The translations under genes and the position numbers were made by a program. From the NCBI RefSeq assembly GCF_918697865.1, contig NZ_CAKKMV010000005.1:62001-126000 (forward strand): a stretch of DNA of 64,000 nt, read 5' to 3'. The notes under the pieces were generated by a model. It saw nothing but the letters and a program-made list of their open reading frames with translations. It had not been told where the DNA came from and ran no database searches. Shown one piece after another: positions 36,673-47,983 of the stretch (its first letter is position 1; every line of letters starts with the position of its first letter). Source of the DNA: Massilia sp. Bi118 (lineage in GTDB: Bacteria; Pseudomonadota; Gammaproteobacteria; Burkholderiales; Burkholderiaceae_D).

Positions 36673-37416
36673 TCAAGCTCCCCGATGTTCGATCCGGCGC
36701 GGAATGCGCTGGCCGTGGGCGATCGCATACGAATCCGCGAGCGCCTGGTTGCAGCAGCGCTGGGCGCGTTCCAGCGCCTGCGCCATCGTGTCGCCCAGGG
36801 CCAGGCGCGCGGCCAGGGTGGCGGCCAGCGTGCAGCCGCTGCCGTGGAATTCGCCGGGCAGGCGCGGCCAGCGCCATTCGCGCACGCCGTCGCGGCTGTG
36901 CCAGCGGTTGACCACTTCGGCACCAATGCCATGGCCGCCGGTGACCAGCACGTTCGGGCAGGAGACGGGGCCGAGCGCCGCCGCTTCCGGCAGATTCGGC
37001 GTGAGCACCGTTGCCACCGCCAGCAGCGGCGCCAGCGCCGCCAGCGCATCGCCGCGCGCGAGCGGGTCGCCGTGGCCGCTGGCCAGCACCGGGTCGAGCA
37101 CCACCGGCAGCGCCGGCTGGCGCGCACGCAGCAGCAGGACGATGCCGGCAATCGCTTCGGCGTTCGCCAGGCTGCCCGGAATGCCCAGCTTGACCGCGCG
37201 GATGGGCATGGTGTCGAGCAGCAGCGTAGCCTGGCGCGCCAGCAGCCCGGCATCCACCGGCGCCACCTCGTGCACCCGCTCGTGGTCCTGCACCGTCAGT
37301 GCCGTCACGATGGGCAGCGCGTGCGCGCCCTGGGCCGCGATGGCCTCGATGTCGGCCTGGATGCCGGCCCCGCCCGACGGGTCGAGGCCGGAAAACACCA
37401 GTACGCAGGGCCGCAT
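36673..37416 (-). CDS. thiD: Hydroxymethylpyrimidine/phosphomethylpyrimidine kinase
   Basis: ThiD phosphorylates HMP and then HMP-P. The 247-residue ribokinase-fold protein begins [20 protein letters not shown], the family signature, and ends with the anion-hole/catalytic motif HGSGCTLAA containing the catalytic Cys/Asp-loop region. ATG at 37416 overlaps the thiG stop by one base. It is a stand-alone ThiD, not fused to ThiE. Confidence 0.94.
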   Translation of the reverse strand: MRPCVLVFSGLDPSGGAGIQADIEAIAAQGAHALPIVTALTVQDHERVHEVAPVDAGLLARQATLLLDTMPIRAVKLGIPGSLANAEAIAGIVLLLRARQPALPVVLDPVLASGHGDPLARGDALAALAPLLAVATVLTPNLPEAAALGPVSCPNVLVTGGHGIGAEVVNRWHSRDGVREWRWPRLPGEFHGSGCTLAATLAARLALGDTMAQALERAQRCCNQALADSYAIAHGQRIPRRIEHRGA

Positions 37417-38204
37417 CAGACTCGCCCCGCCATCGGCGAGGAAGGCGAGCCCGTGAAGCGCCGCGGCATCCGTCCCGCCAGATACGCATCGCGGCCGGCC
37501 TCCACCGCCAGGCGCATCGCACGCGCCATGCGCACCGGGTCCTGGGCGAGGGCGATGGCGCTGTTCATCAGCACGCCGTCGCAGCCCAGCTCCATCGCCA
37601 GGGCGGCATCCGAGGCTGTGCCGACGCCGGCGTCGACCAGCACCGGCACCATTGCCTGCTCGACGATCAGCGAGAGGTTCCACGGATTCAGGATGCCCAT
37701 GCCGGAGCCGATCAGGGACGCCAGCGGCATCACGGCGGCCACGCCGAGGTCTTCCAGCATGCGCGCCTGGATCGGGTCGTCGCTGCAGTAGACCATCACG
37801 TCGAAGCCGTCGCGCACCAGTTCCTCGGCGGCGCGCAGGGTTTCGGGCATGTTGGGGAACAGGGTCTTGTCGTCGCCCAGCACCTCGAGTTTCACGAGCT
37901 TGTGTCCGTTCAGCAGCTCGCGCGCCAGCTGCAGCGTGTACACGGCGTCCCTGGCAGTGTAGCAGCCGGCGGTATTCGGCAGGATGGTGTAGCGCGAGGG
38001 CGATACTGCATCCAGCAGATTCGGTGCGTGCGGGTCCTGGCCGATGTTCACGCGGCGGATCGCCACGGTGATGATCTCGGCGCCGGAAGCCTCGGTGGCG
38101 GCGGCGGTCTGCGCCAGGTCCTGGTATTTGCCGCTGCCGACCAGCAGGCGCGAGCGGTATGCCTTGCCGGCGATGACGAGCGGCCGGTTGTTCGTGTCGT
38201 TCAT
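37416..38204 (-). CDS. thiG: Thiazole synthase
   Basis: ThiG condenses dehydroglycine, deoxyxylulose phosphate and sulfur from ThiS-thiocarboxylate into thiazole phosphate. The 262-residue protein has [12 protein letters not shown] near the N-terminus with the Schiff-base Lys region at [10 protein letters not shown], and the phosphate motifs [20 protein letters not shown] and [13 protein letters not shown] start; it lies 18 bases after thiS. No thiO or thiH (dehydroglycine source) is in this operon. Confidence 0.95.
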   Translation of the reverse strand: MNDTNNRPLVIAGKAYRSRLLVGSGKYQDLAQTAAATEASGAEIITVAIRRVNIGQDPHAPNLLDAVSPSRYTILPNTAGCYTARDAVYTLQLARELLNGHKLVKLEVLGDDKTLFPNMPETLRAAEELVRDGFDVMVYCSDDPIQARMLEDLGVAAVMPLASLIGSGMGILNPWNLSLIVEQAMVPVLVDAGVGTASDAALAMELGCDGVLMNSAIALAQDPVRMARAMRLAVEAGRDAYLAGRMPRRFTGSPSSPMAGRV

Positions 38205-38222
38205 GTTTTATCTCCGATAAGT

Positions 38223-38426
38223 TCAGCCGCCGCCGATGGCGCGCACCACATCCACGCGGTCGCGCGGCCGCAGCAGCGTCGTGCGCCAGTGCTCGCGCGG
38301 CACCACGCGGCGGTTCACGGCCAGCGCCAGCGCCTGGCCGGACAGGCCCAGGCTGTCGACCAGCGCATGCAGGCTGGCGGCGCGCGGCAGGATGTGCGGT
38401 GCGCCGTTCAGTTCGATCTCCAGCAT
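38223..38426 (-). CDS. thiS: Sulfur carrier protein ThiS
   Basis: A 67-residue ubiquitin-like sulfur carrier that donates sulfur as a C-terminal thiocarboxylate to ThiG. The start MLEIELNG and ending RAIGGG with the essential terminal Gly-Gly are visible. It lies 2 bases after thiC and 18 before thiG. Too short to stand out as an open frame, but position and ends are diagnostic. Confidence 0.93.
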   Translation of the reverse strand: MLEIELNGAPHILPRAASLHALVDSLGLSGQALALAVNRRVVPREHWRTTLLRPRDRVDVVRAIGGG

Positions 38427-38428
38427 GT

Positions 38429-40482
<2,054 letters not shown>

Positions 40483-40631
40483 CCGCTTCATGAAGAAGCG
40501 ACGGGCGGAGTGTACGTGGGTTTTGGAACAATGGCAATCCAGGCGCCGCGCGTGATAATGCGCGTATTTATTCGCGCGCCGGCCTGATAAGCTCCACCCC
40601 ATGATGAACCAGTAACATGCAAGGAGAGCCC

Positions 40632-41468
40632 ATGTTCGACCGTCTCAAACGCAGTTTCCGCCTCGTTGGCGCCAGCGCGGAAGTGCTCAGGCAGGACAAG
40701 CACCTGATGCTGTTCCCCATCATCTCGGGCCTGGCCCTGCTGGTGGTGCTGGCCGCCTTCGCGCTGCCGCTGTTCGGCCTGGCCTCGATCGATGGCATCG
40801 GCCAGGGCGGCGCCTATTCGGCGGCCTTCCTGTTCTACATCGTCCAGTACTTCGTCATCTTCTACTACAACACGGCCCTGGTCGGCGCGGTCATGATCCG
40901 GCTCGACGGCGGCAGCCCGACCCTGAGGGATGGCCTGCGCATCGCCAACGGCCGTATCGGGACGATCTTCGGCTACGCCGTCATCTCCGCCACCGTCGGC
41001 GTGATCCTGCGCGCCATCCAGGAGCGGGTCGGCTTCATCGGCCGCCTGATCGCCGGCCTGCTCGGCGCCGGCTGGACCGTCGCCACCTTCCTGGTCGTGC
41101 CGGTGATCGCGAGCGGCGAGCGCGGTGCGATGGATTCGATTTCCGAGAGCACGGCCCTGCTCAAGCGCACCTGGGGCGAGAACGTGGCCGGGCAGGTGGG
41201 ACTGAGCACCGCCTTCGGCCTGCTGTACTTCTTCCTGATCGCGGGTGGCGTCGTGCTGACGCTGTTCATGGTCAAGCTGGGCGCGGCGCCGGCGCTTTAT
41301 TTCCTGTTCGCCACCTTTGCCGTGCTGGCCGGCCTTGCCTGCATGCTGGTGCACGCCACGCTGAGCGGCATCTATTCGGCCGTGCTGTACCGCTACGCCG
41401 TCGGCGGCAGCGACGCGCCCGGCTTCGACCACGGCGCCCTGGCTTCGGCCTTCCAGCAAAAATCCTGA
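40632..41468 (+). CDS. DUF6159-like polytopic membrane protein
   Basis: The 278-residue protein has about six hydrophobic segments (near 30-55, 62-90, 110-135, 140-165, 195-225, 230-258). Its N-terminus MFDRLKRSFRLVGASAEVLRQDKHLMLFP is the pattern of a membrane-protein family of unknown function (DUF6159). ATG at 40632 has AAGGAG 5 bases upstream. It is divergent from the thiamine operon and upstream of the MOSC gene. No function can be inferred. Confidence 0.8.
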   Translation: MFDRLKRSFRLVGASAEVLRQDKHLMLFPIISGLALLVVLAAFALPLFGLASIDGIGQGGAYSAAFLFYIVQYFVIFYYNTALVGAVMIRLDGGSPTLRDGLRIANGRIGTIFGYAVISATVGVILRAIQERVGFIGRLIAGLLGAGWTVATFLVVPVIASGERGAMDSISESTALLKRTWGENVAGQVGLSTAFGLLYFFLIAGGVVLTLFMVKLGAAPALYFLFATFAVLAGLACMLVHATLSGIYSAVLYRYAVGGSDAPGFDHGALASAFQQKS

Positions 41469-41523
41469 AACAGGGACGGGATGGTGCGATACTATGCGGC
41501 TTGACGTCGAATCCCGCGCCGCA

Positions 41524-42375
41524 ATGCCCACCCTGTCCCAACTCCTCCTGTACCCGATCAAATCCTGCGCCGGCATGGCCGTGCAGGAGGCCACCCTGCT
41601 CGAATCCGGCCTCGCCGCGCACGGCGTGCACGACCGCGAATGGATGCTGGTGACCGAATCAGGCCAGTTCCTGACCCAGCGCGAATATCCGCGCATGGCG
41701 CTCATCCGGCCCCGCCCGGACGGCGGCAACCTGCGCGTGAGCGGCCCCAACATGGGCGACCTGCTGCTGCCGCTGGCCTGGCATGAGGAAGCGCCCACCC
41801 GCCACGTCCAGATCTGGGACGACAGCGTCAGCGCGGCCGATTGCGGCGACGTGGCCGCCGGCTGGTTCACCGAGGCGCTCGACGCCCGCGAGCGGGTCCG
41901 CCTGGTGCGCTTCCGGCACGACGTCGTGCGTCCGACCAGCGTCAAGTGGACCGGCGGCATGCCTTCGCAGACCCGCTTCGCCGACGGCTATCCGCTGCTG
42001 CTGATCGGCCAGTCCTCGCTCGACGACCTGAACCTGCGCCTGCGCGCGGCCGGGCGTGAAACGCTGCCGATGGACCGCTTCCGCCCGAACCTGGTGGTGG
42101 CCGGCCTGGAAGCCTTCGAAGAGGATTACACGGCTTTCCTCAGCACCGGCGCGGCCGAGATCCGCCCGGTCAAACCCTGCGCGCGCTGCCCGATTCCGGC
42201 GATCGACCAGGCCACCGGCGTCTCGGGCCCCGATCCGCTCGACATCCTGCAGACCTACCGCGCCAACCCCAAACTCGACGGCGCGGTCTGCCTGGGCATG
42301 AACTGCATCGTCTCGGCCGGCGCCGGCGCCAGGTTGCACGTGGGACAGGAACTGGCAGCCGAACTCGCATTCTGA
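41524..42375 (+). CDS. MOSC-domain protein
   Basis: The 283-residue protein has an N-terminal MOSC beta-barrel (LLLYPIKSCAGMAVQEA, RPRPDGGNLRVSG) followed by the MOSC domain with the conserved Cys in VKPCARCPIPAID, which binds molybdenum cofactor in related proteins. Likely roles are reduction of N-hydroxylated compounds or sulfur transfer; which is unclear. Two starts are possible, ATG at 41494 and ATG at 41524; I prefer the second because the family starts near LSQLLLYPIKS. Two short gaps flank it. Confidence 0.85.
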   Translation: MPTLSQLLLYPIKSCAGMAVQEATLLESGLAAHGVHDREWMLVTESGQFLTQREYPRMALIRPRPDGGNLRVSGPNMGDLLLPLAWHEEAPTRHVQIWDDSVSAADCGDVAAGWFTEALDARERVRLVRFRHDVVRPTSVKWTGGMPSQTRFADGYPLLLIGQSSLDDLNLRLRAAGRETLPMDRFRPNLVVAGLEAFEEDYTAFLSTGAAEIRPVKPCARCPIPAIDQATGVSGPDPLDILQTYRANPKLDGAVCLGMNCIVSAGAGARLHVGQELAAELAF

Positions 42376-42453
42376 CAACGCCTGGACAAGGTTTCCATTT
42401 GCATTACGGCCGAGTTGGCGTAATGTTAGGGCAAATTGCTGAAAGGAACGTCC

Positions 42454-43572
42454 ATGCATGAGCAGCAGGGCGCCAGTGTGCGCGAACTGATGGCCGAGAA
42501 CGCCGCGCTGCGCAGGCAGCTCGCCAGCCTGATCGACCAGGCCGAGAGCAACCACGCGATCATGATGCGCCACCAGGGCTTCGATCTCGACATCGTGGGC
42601 GCGGGCAGCTTCCAGGAACTGGTTGCCACCATCTTCCGCCAGCTGCCCATCGTCTCCAGCCTGGACATCGTGACCCTGTCGCTGGTCGACGCCGGCGCCG
42701 ACATCTACACCGTGATGCACAAGCTGGACGTGGACTTCGAGGCCCTGCCCAACCTGCTGTTCCATGAACACGCCGAGGAGCTGGGCTTCGACCTCGAGCC
42801 GGGCCGCCCGCCGCGTCCGCGTTTGCTGCCTTACCACCCGCTCAGCCACGGCATGGCCTTCCCGCACCCGCCTGCCGGCCTGGCCAGCGTCGCCCTGGTG
42901 CCCCTGATCCGCAACCGCCGCCTGATCGGCAGCCTGAACCTGGGCAGCCGCGACCCGAGCCGCTTCACGCCGCTGCTGGGCACCGACTTCGTCGAGCACA
43001 TGGGCTCGATCATCGCGATCTGCCTCGAGAACGTGATCAGCAACGAGATGCTGAAGTACATCGGCCTGACCGATGCGCTGACCGGCGTCTACAACCGCCG
43101 CTACATGGACCGCCGCCTGGCCGAGGAGATCGCCCGCGCGCGCCGCCAGTCCTACCGCATCGCCTGCATGTACATCGACGTCGATCATTTCAAGCAGGTC
43201 AACGACAGCCACGGCCACCAGGCCGGCGACGACGTGCTGCGCGAAGTCGCCGCGCGCATCAAGGCCGAGCTGCGCATGTCGGATGCGCTGGGCCGCTTCG
43301 GCGGCGAAGAATTCGTGGTGCTGCTGATCGACGCGGACCTGGACAGCGCCGGCATCGTGGCGCAGCGCATCCGCGCCAGCGTGGCCGACAAGCCTTTCCT
43401 GCTGCCGGAAGGGCAGGGCCTGTCGGTGACGGTGTCGATCGGGGTGGCGGCCTTGAACGATTTCGAGCGCGAGCATGCGATCGAGGAGGTGGCCTCGGCG
43501 CTGGTTGCCCAGGCCGATGGGGCCTTATATCAAGCCAAGCAGCAGGGCAGGAACCGCGTCGTAACCGGGTAA
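42454..43572 (+). CDS. Diguanylate cyclase with N-terminal GAF-like (DUF484-type) domain
   Basis: The 372-residue protein has a short coiled-coil start (RELMAENAALRRQLASL), a GAF-like sensory region (residues about 50-200, VALVPLIRNRRLIGSLNLGS) and a C-terminal GGDEF domain with the active GGEEF in RFGGEEFVV. An I-site RxxD (RMSD) lies five residues before it, so product inhibition by c-di-GMP is expected. It probably makes c-di-GMP. AAAGGA precedes the ATG at 42454. No transmembrane segment; the enzyme is cytosolic. Confidence 0.93.
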   Translation: MHEQQGASVRELMAENAALRRQLASLIDQAESNHAIMMRHQGFDLDIVGAGSFQELVATIFRQLPIVSSLDIVTLSLVDAGADIYTVMHKLDVDFEALPNLLFHEHAEELGFDLEPGRPPRPRLLPYHPLSHGMAFPHPPAGLASVALVPLIRNRRLIGSLNLGSRDPSRFTPLLGTDFVEHMGSIIAICLENVISNEMLKYIGLTDALTGVYNRRYMDRRLAEEIARARRQSYRIACMYIDVDHFKQVNDSHGHQAGDDVLREVAARIKAELRMSDALGRFGGEEFVVLLIDADLDSAGIVAQRIRASVADKPFLLPEGQGLSVTVSIGVAALNDFEREHAIEEVASALVAQADGALYQAKQQGRNRVVTG

Positions 43573-43573
43573 C

Positions 43574-43602
43574 GCACGTGGGCACGGGGTGCCCACGCGT
43601 GC
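43574..43602. repeat. Palindromic repeat GTGGGCACGGGGTGCCCAC
   Basis: CGTGGGCAC and GTGCCCACG flank GGG; the longer arms GCACG/CGTGC extend it. It lies in the 32-base gap between convergent genes and may be a terminator stem. A near-identical unit is at 58208-58228. Confidence 0.75.
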
Positions 43603-43604
43603 CA

Positions 43605-45587
43605 TCAACGCAATAAACGCCCCTCGGCCCGATTGACGGCCATCCCGGTCCCGCGCAACACCACCACATCCCCGGCCCGCAGCTCGGTATCCTCCTCCGG
43701 CTCGATCCGCTGGTTACCGCGCCGGACCGCCGTCACTTCCGCGCCCACTTCATCCAGCGCCAGGTCGCCGAGGCAGCGGCCGACCGCGCCGGCGTCCTCG
43801 GCCAGCACCACCGAATGCAGGCGCACGTAGTTGTGCTCCGGGTCTTCCTTGATGTCGCTGGCGCCGTGGAAGAAGCCGCGCAGCGAGGCATAGCGCTCGT
43901 CGCGCGCGGCCTGCACGCGGTGCACCACGCGGCGCAGCGGCACGCCCATCACCACCAGTGCGTGCGAGGCCAGCATCAGGCTCGATTCCAGCGCTTCCGG
44001 CACCACCTCGGTGGCGCCGGCGCGTTTCAGGAGATCGAGTTCGGTGTCGTCGTGGGCGCGCACGATCACCGGCAGCTTGGGCGCCAGCTCGTGCACCAGG
44101 TGCAGCACCTTGAGCGCCAGGCGGGTGTCGGCAAAGGTGACCACCAGCGCGCTGGCGCGGTTGATGCCGGCCGCGATCAGGGCTTCCCTGCGCGAGCAGT
44201 CGCCGTAGGAGACGTTGGCGCCGGCCGCGCGCGCCTCCTGGACCCGCTCCGGGTCGAGGTCGAGCGCATACCAGGGCAGCTTTTCTTCGGACAGCAGGGT
44301 CGCCAGGCTTTGCCCGCTGCGCCCGAAGCCGGCGATGATCACGTGCTTCTGCGCCGCCATCGTGCGGCTGGCGATCTGGGTCAGCTGCAGCGACTGCAGC
44401 ATCCATTCGTTGGACGCCATCTTCATCACGATCTTGTCGCTGTTGGCGATCATGAAGGGCGCCAGCAGCATCGACAGCACCATCGCCGCCAGCACCAGCT
44501 GGATCAGGAAGGGATCGATCAGCTTCGAACCCGAAGCGAGATTCAGCAGCACGAAGCCGAATTCGCCGGCCTGGGCCAGGGCCAGGCCGGTGCGCATGGC
44601 CACGCCGTCGGAGGAGCCGAAGGCCTTGGCCAGCGCCGCGATCAGGGCGAATTTCAGGAGCACCGGCACCAGCAGCATGGCCAGCACCAGCCACCAGTTG
44701 GCCAGCACCAGCTCCAGGTTGAGCAGCATGCCGATGCTGATGAAGAACAGGCCGAGCAGAACGTCGCGGAAGGGTTTGATGTCCTCTTCCACCTGGTGCT
44801 TGTACTGGGTCTCGGAGATCAGCATGCCGGCCACGAAGGCGCCCAGCGCCAGCGAGAGGCCGGCGCGCTCGGTGATCCAGGCCGCGCCCAGGGTCACCAG
44901 CAGCAGGTTCAGCATGAACAGTTCCTGCGAGCGGCGCTTGGCGACGATGGTGAACCACCTGCGCATCCACTTCTGGCCGAAGAACAGCAGCAGCGCCAGC
45001 ACGCCGGCGGCTTTCACGGCCGCCCAGCCCAGGTTCATCGCCAGCTCCTCGGCCGGCCGCGCCAGCGAGGGGATCAGGATCAGCAGCGGCACCACCGCCA
45101 GGTCCTGGAACAGCAGGATCCCGATGATGCGCCGTCCATGCTCGCTTTCGAGCTCGAGGCGCTCGGTCAGCATCTTGGAGACGATCGCGGTGGACGACAT
45201 GGCCAGCGCGCCGCCCAGCGCCAGCGCGGCCTGCCAGCTGATGTTCAGCGGCGGCGGCAGGCGCGGGCTGAGGAAGGCGACCAGCATGGTGATCAGGATG
45301 GTCAGCGCCACCTGGGCCAGTCCCAGCCCGAACACGATGCGCCGCATCGCCTTGAGCTGGGCCAGCGAGAATTCGAGGCCGATCGAGAACATCAGGAACA
45401 CCACGCCGAATTCGGCCAGGCCGTGGGTGGTGGGGCCGTTGTCGGCCAGGTGCAGGGCGTGCGGCCCGATCAATACGCCGACAGCCAGGTAACCCAGCAT
45501 CGGGGGCAGGTGCAGCATCCGGAAGGCGACCACGCCGAGGACCGCGCTGCCCAGTAATAATAGGGTGAGTTCAAGGCCTGATGTCAT
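43605..45587 (-). CDS. CPA2-family monovalent cation:proton antiporter (KefB/C-like)
   Basis: The 660-residue protein has an N-terminal CPA2 membrane domain of about 12 segments (LGYLAVGVLIGPHAL, FSIGLEFSLAQLKAMRR, FQDLAVVPLL), a cytosolic RCK-N domain with the nucleotide loop VIIAGFGRSGQSLA, and a TrkA-C-type end (GRCLGDLALDEVGAEVTAVRRG). It probably exchanges potassium or sodium for protons under control of a nucleotide or glutathione-type ligand. It is divergent from kdsD across a 190-base palindrome-containing gap. Confidence 0.92.
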   Translation of the reverse strand: MTSGLELTLLLLGSAVLGVVAFRMLHLPPMLGYLAVGVLIGPHALHLADNGPTTHGLAEFGVVFLMFSIGLEFSLAQLKAMRRIVFGLGLAQVALTILITMLVAFLSPRLPPPLNISWQAALALGGALAMSSTAIVSKMLTERLELESEHGRRIIGILLFQDLAVVPLLILIPSLARPAEELAMNLGWAAVKAAGVLALLLFFGQKWMRRWFTIVAKRRSQELFMLNLLLVTLGAAWITERAGLSLALGAFVAGMLISETQYKHQVEEDIKPFRDVLLGLFFISIGMLLNLELVLANWWLVLAMLLVPVLLKFALIAALAKAFGSSDGVAMRTGLALAQAGEFGFVLLNLASGSKLIDPFLIQLVLAAMVLSMLLAPFMIANSDKIVMKMASNEWMLQSLQLTQIASRTMAAQKHVIIAGFGRSGQSLATLLSEEKLPWYALDLDPERVQEARAAGANVSYGDCSRREALIAAGINRASALVVTFADTRLALKVLHLVHELAPKLPVIVRAHDDTELDLLKRAGATEVVPEALESSLMLASHALVVMGVPLRRVVHRVQAARDERYASLRGFFHGASDIKEDPEHNYVRLHSVVLAEDAGAVGRCLGDLALDEVGAEVTAVRRGNQRIEPEEDTELRAGDVVVLRGTGMAVNRAEGRLLR

Positions 45588-45590
45588 GTG

Positions 45591-45702
45591 ATCCCGATAA
45601 ACCTACTGCGCATTGCATTTTTGGACTGCGATGCTCGCTGTACGTCCGTACAGCTGCGCTTCTCCTCCAAAACTGCCGCTGCTCGCGACGGTTTCTCGGG
45701 AT
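45591..45702. repeat. Nested imperfect palindrome between antiporter and kdsD
   Basis: Outer arms ATCCCGATAAAACC (45591-45604) and GGTTTCTCGGGAT (45690-45702) are near-complementary with one indel and one mismatch. Inner arms TTTTTGGA (45619-45626) and TCCAAAA (45666-45672) follow, and a perfect core GCTGTAC-GTCC-GTACAGC is at 45638-45655. The structure fills the gap between two divergent genes. Confidence 0.65.
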
Positions 45703-45736
45703 CCCAATAGTGTAAATATCTGCACTCGGTTACATC

Positions 45737-45752
45737 TGGCAAGTTTTTTGCT
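45737..45752 (+). promoter_or_regulatory. Candidate sigma-54 promoter upstream of kdsD
   Basis: TGGCAAGTTTTTTGCT matches the -24/-12 consensus TGGCACG-N4-TTGCW at 11 of 12 fixed positions, with correct GG/GC spacing. A start would lie near 45762, about 15 bases ahead of the kdsD ATG. The operon it would drive ends with rpoN, which encodes sigma-54 itself. No enhancer-binding protein gene is adjacent. Confidence 0.55.
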
Positions 45753-45777
45753 TTCTCAATTCGGCTATACTTCCACC

Positions 45778-46800
45778 ATGAGTGTAACCGATGAAAAAAT
45801 AATGCTGACAAGTTTTAACGAGACCCAGGCACAGCGCGCTCTGGAGCTGGCCCGCGAGACCCTGGATATCGAGGGCGAAGCGATCCGCAAGCTGTCTGCG
45901 CGCCTCGGCCAGGACGACAGCGTGCCGCGCGCGGTGGCGCTGATGATGGCCTGCAAGGGCCGCGTGGTCGTCTCCGGGATCGGTAAATCGGGTCACATCG
46001 GCCGCAAGATCGCCGCCACCCTGGCCTCGACCGGCACGCCGGCCCTGTTCCTGCACCCGGCCGAAGCCGCGCACGGGGACCTCGGCATGGTTACGCCGCA
46101 GGATGTCCTGATCGCGATCTCGTATTCCGGCGAAAGCGCGGAACTCGCGGTCGTGATCCCGGCCGTCAAGCGCATGGGCGTGCCCGTGATCGCCATGACC
46201 GGCAAGCCGGGCTCGCGCCTGGCGCAGGTGTCCGACGTCCACCTCGACGTCTCGGTCGAGAAGGAAGCCTGCCCGCTGAACCTGGCGCCGACGGCGTCCA
46301 CTACCGTCACCCTGGCGCTCGGCGATGCGCTGGCCGTCGCGCTGCTGGAACTGCGCGGCTTCAAATCGGAAGATTTTGCGCTTTCGCACCCGGGCGGCGC
46401 CCTGGGCCGCAAGCTGCTGACCCATGTGCGCGACGTGATGCGCACCGGCGATGCCATCCCCATGGTCAAGCCGGACGCGCGCCTGTCCGACGCCCTGCTG
46501 GAGATCTCGCAGAAGGGCATGGCGATGACCGCCATCGTCGACGATGCCGGCCGCCCGGTCGGCGTGTTCACCGACGGCGACCTGCGCCGCCTGTTCGAAA
46601 AGGTGCAGGATTTCAGCAAGCTGACGATCCAGGACGTCATGCACGCGAACCCGCGCCGTATCCATCCGGAGCAGCTGGCGGTCGACGCCGTTGCCGTGAT
46701 GGAGGAATTCCGCATCAACCAGATACTGGTGACCGACCACGACGATGTATTGGTCGGCGCCCTGCACATCCACGACCTGACCCGCGCCAAGGTGATCTGA
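45778..46800 (+). CDS. kdsD: D-arabinose-5-phosphate isomerase
   Basis: KdsD converts ribulose 5-phosphate to arabinose 5-phosphate, the first step of Kdo synthesis for lipopolysaccharide. The 340-residue protein has a sugar isomerase domain (VVSGIGKSGHIGRKIAATLA, ISYSGESAEL) and two CBS domains (VRDVMRTGDAIP, IQDVMHANPRRI). Start ATG 45778 gives a slightly longer N-terminus than usual; ATG 45802 (332 residues) is an alternative. It shares one base with the kdsC start. Confidence 0.95.
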   Translation: MSVTDEKIMLTSFNETQAQRALELARETLDIEGEAIRKLSARLGQDDSVPRAVALMMACKGRVVVSGIGKSGHIGRKIAATLASTGTPALFLHPAEAAHGDLGMVTPQDVLIAISYSGESAELAVVIPAVKRMGVPVIAMTGKPGSRLAQVSDVHLDVSVEKEACPLNLAPTASTTVTLALGDALAVALLELRGFKSEDFALSHPGGALGRKLLTHVRDVMRTGDAIPMVKPDARLSDALLEISQKGMAMTAIVDDAGRPVGVFTDGDLRRLFEKVQDFSKLTIQDVMHANPRRIHPEQLAVDAVAVMEEFRINQILVTDHDDVLVGALHIHDLTRAKVI

Positions 46801-47333
46801 TGGTGACTCCGCTCGAACATACGCAGCGCGCGGCGCGCGTAAAGGTCATGATCTTCGACGTCGACGGCGTGCTCACCGACGGCAGCCTGACCTATGACGC
46901 CAACGGCGAGATCACCAAGACCTTCTATGTGCTGGACGGCCTCGGCATCCAGCTGCTGAACCGCACCGGCGTGCAGACCGCGATCATCAGCGCGAGGAAT
47001 TCGCCGATCGTCGTGAAACGCGCGGCCGACCTCGGGATCACTCACGTGTTCCAGGGCCAGCACGACAAGCGCCTGGCCTTTGCCGAGCTGCTGGCCAGGA
47101 CCGGCGTGACGGCGGAGGCGTGCGGCTACATCGGCGACGACGTGATCGACCTGCCGCTGTTCACCCGCGTCGGCTTTGCCGTCACGGTGCCGAGCGGCCA
47201 TCCGGAAGTGCAGTACCGCGCCCATTACGTGACGAAGAACCCGGGCGGCCGCGGCGCCGTGCGCGAAGTCTGCGACATGGTGATGCGCGCCCAGGGCACC
47301 TACGAACAGGCATTGGCGCCGTACTTTGGATAA
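46800..47333 (+). CDS. kdsC: 3-deoxy-manno-octulosonate-8-phosphatase
   Basis: KdsC dephosphorylates Kdo 8-phosphate. The 177-residue HAD phosphatase has motif I FDVDGVLTDG, with both nucleophile and acid Asp, and motif IV IGDDVIDLPLF. Its ATG overlaps the kdsD stop (TGATG) and its end overlaps the lptC start region. Length is typical. Confidence 0.96.
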   Translation: MVTPLEHTQRAARVKVMIFDVDGVLTDGSLTYDANGEITKTFYVLDGLGIQLLNRTGVQTAIISARNSPIVVKRAADLGITHVFQGQHDKRLAFAELLARTGVTAEACGYIGDDVIDLPLFTRVGFAVTVPSGHPEVQYRAHYVTKNPGGRGAVREVCDMVMRAQGTYEQALAPYFG

Positions 47334-47955
47334 TCCCTCGCAAGCCATGGCGACCACCACCTACGTCAACAAGCGCACCCGGCACCGCTGGCGCTTGCTC
47401 GCGCTGATGATGACGGCGCTTTTCTTCGCCTTCGGCAGCTTCTGGCTGGTGCAGGTGATGCGCGGCGAGGCGCAGGGGCCGAACGTCAACGTGGGCAACG
47501 ACCCGGACTACATCATCGACAACTTCAGCTTCGTGCGGATGTCGGAGACCGGCCAGCCGCGCTATGTGATCTCGGGCGAGCGCCTGACCCACCGCCCGAA
47601 CGACAACACCTCGGACATCGAGAAGCCGGTGGTGCAGAGCATGAGCACCGACCACCCGAGCATGACCATGACGGCGGATAAAGCCCACGTCAACCAGGAC
47701 CAGAACCAGATCGACCTGAGCGGCAACGTCGACATCTCGCGCCCCGGCAGCAAGACTTCGGACCCGCTGCGCATCCGCACCGAGGCCCTGACCGTGCTGC
47801 CGGACGAGGAAATCTCGAAGACCGACAAGCCGATCCAGATGACGCTGGGTCACGCCTCCGCGACCGGGGTCGGCATGGTGGCCAACAACGCCACCCAGCA
47901 GCTGACGCTGGGCGGGCGCGGCCGGATCGTCTACCCGCCGCGTGGCCAACGCTGA
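47326..47955 (+). CDS. lptC: LPS export protein LptC
   Basis: LptC is the bitopic inner-membrane component that passes lipopolysaccharide from LptBFG to LptA. The 209-residue protein has one N-terminal transmembrane segment (RLLALMMTALFFAFGSFWLV) and a periplasmic LptC beta-jellyroll (ISGERLTHRPND, ADKAHVNQDQNQIDLSGNVDI). A TTG at 47326 overlaps kdsC by 8 bases; ATG at 47347 (202 residues) is an equally plausible start. No strong ribosome-binding site decides it. Confidence 0.9.
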   Translation: MDNPSQAMATTTYVNKRTRHRWRLLALMMTALFFAFGSFWLVQVMRGEAQGPNVNVGNDPDYIIDNFSFVRMSETGQPRYVISGERLTHRPNDNTSDIEKPVVQSMSTDHPSMTMTADKAHVNQDQNQIDLSGNVDISRPGSKTSDPLRIRTEALTVLPDEEISKTDKPIQMTLGHASATGVGMVANNATQQLTLGGRGRIVYPPRGQR

Positions 47956-47983
47956 CAGGAACAACCTGAAAGGACCGCATTCA

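Noticed and set aside
45584..45811. 75-codon frame upstream of the CPA2 antiporter ending in an ATGA-type overlap
   Set aside because: The overlap looked like a leader peptide, but the frame lies within the palindrome, has no ribosome-binding site and overlaps the kdsD start on the other strand.
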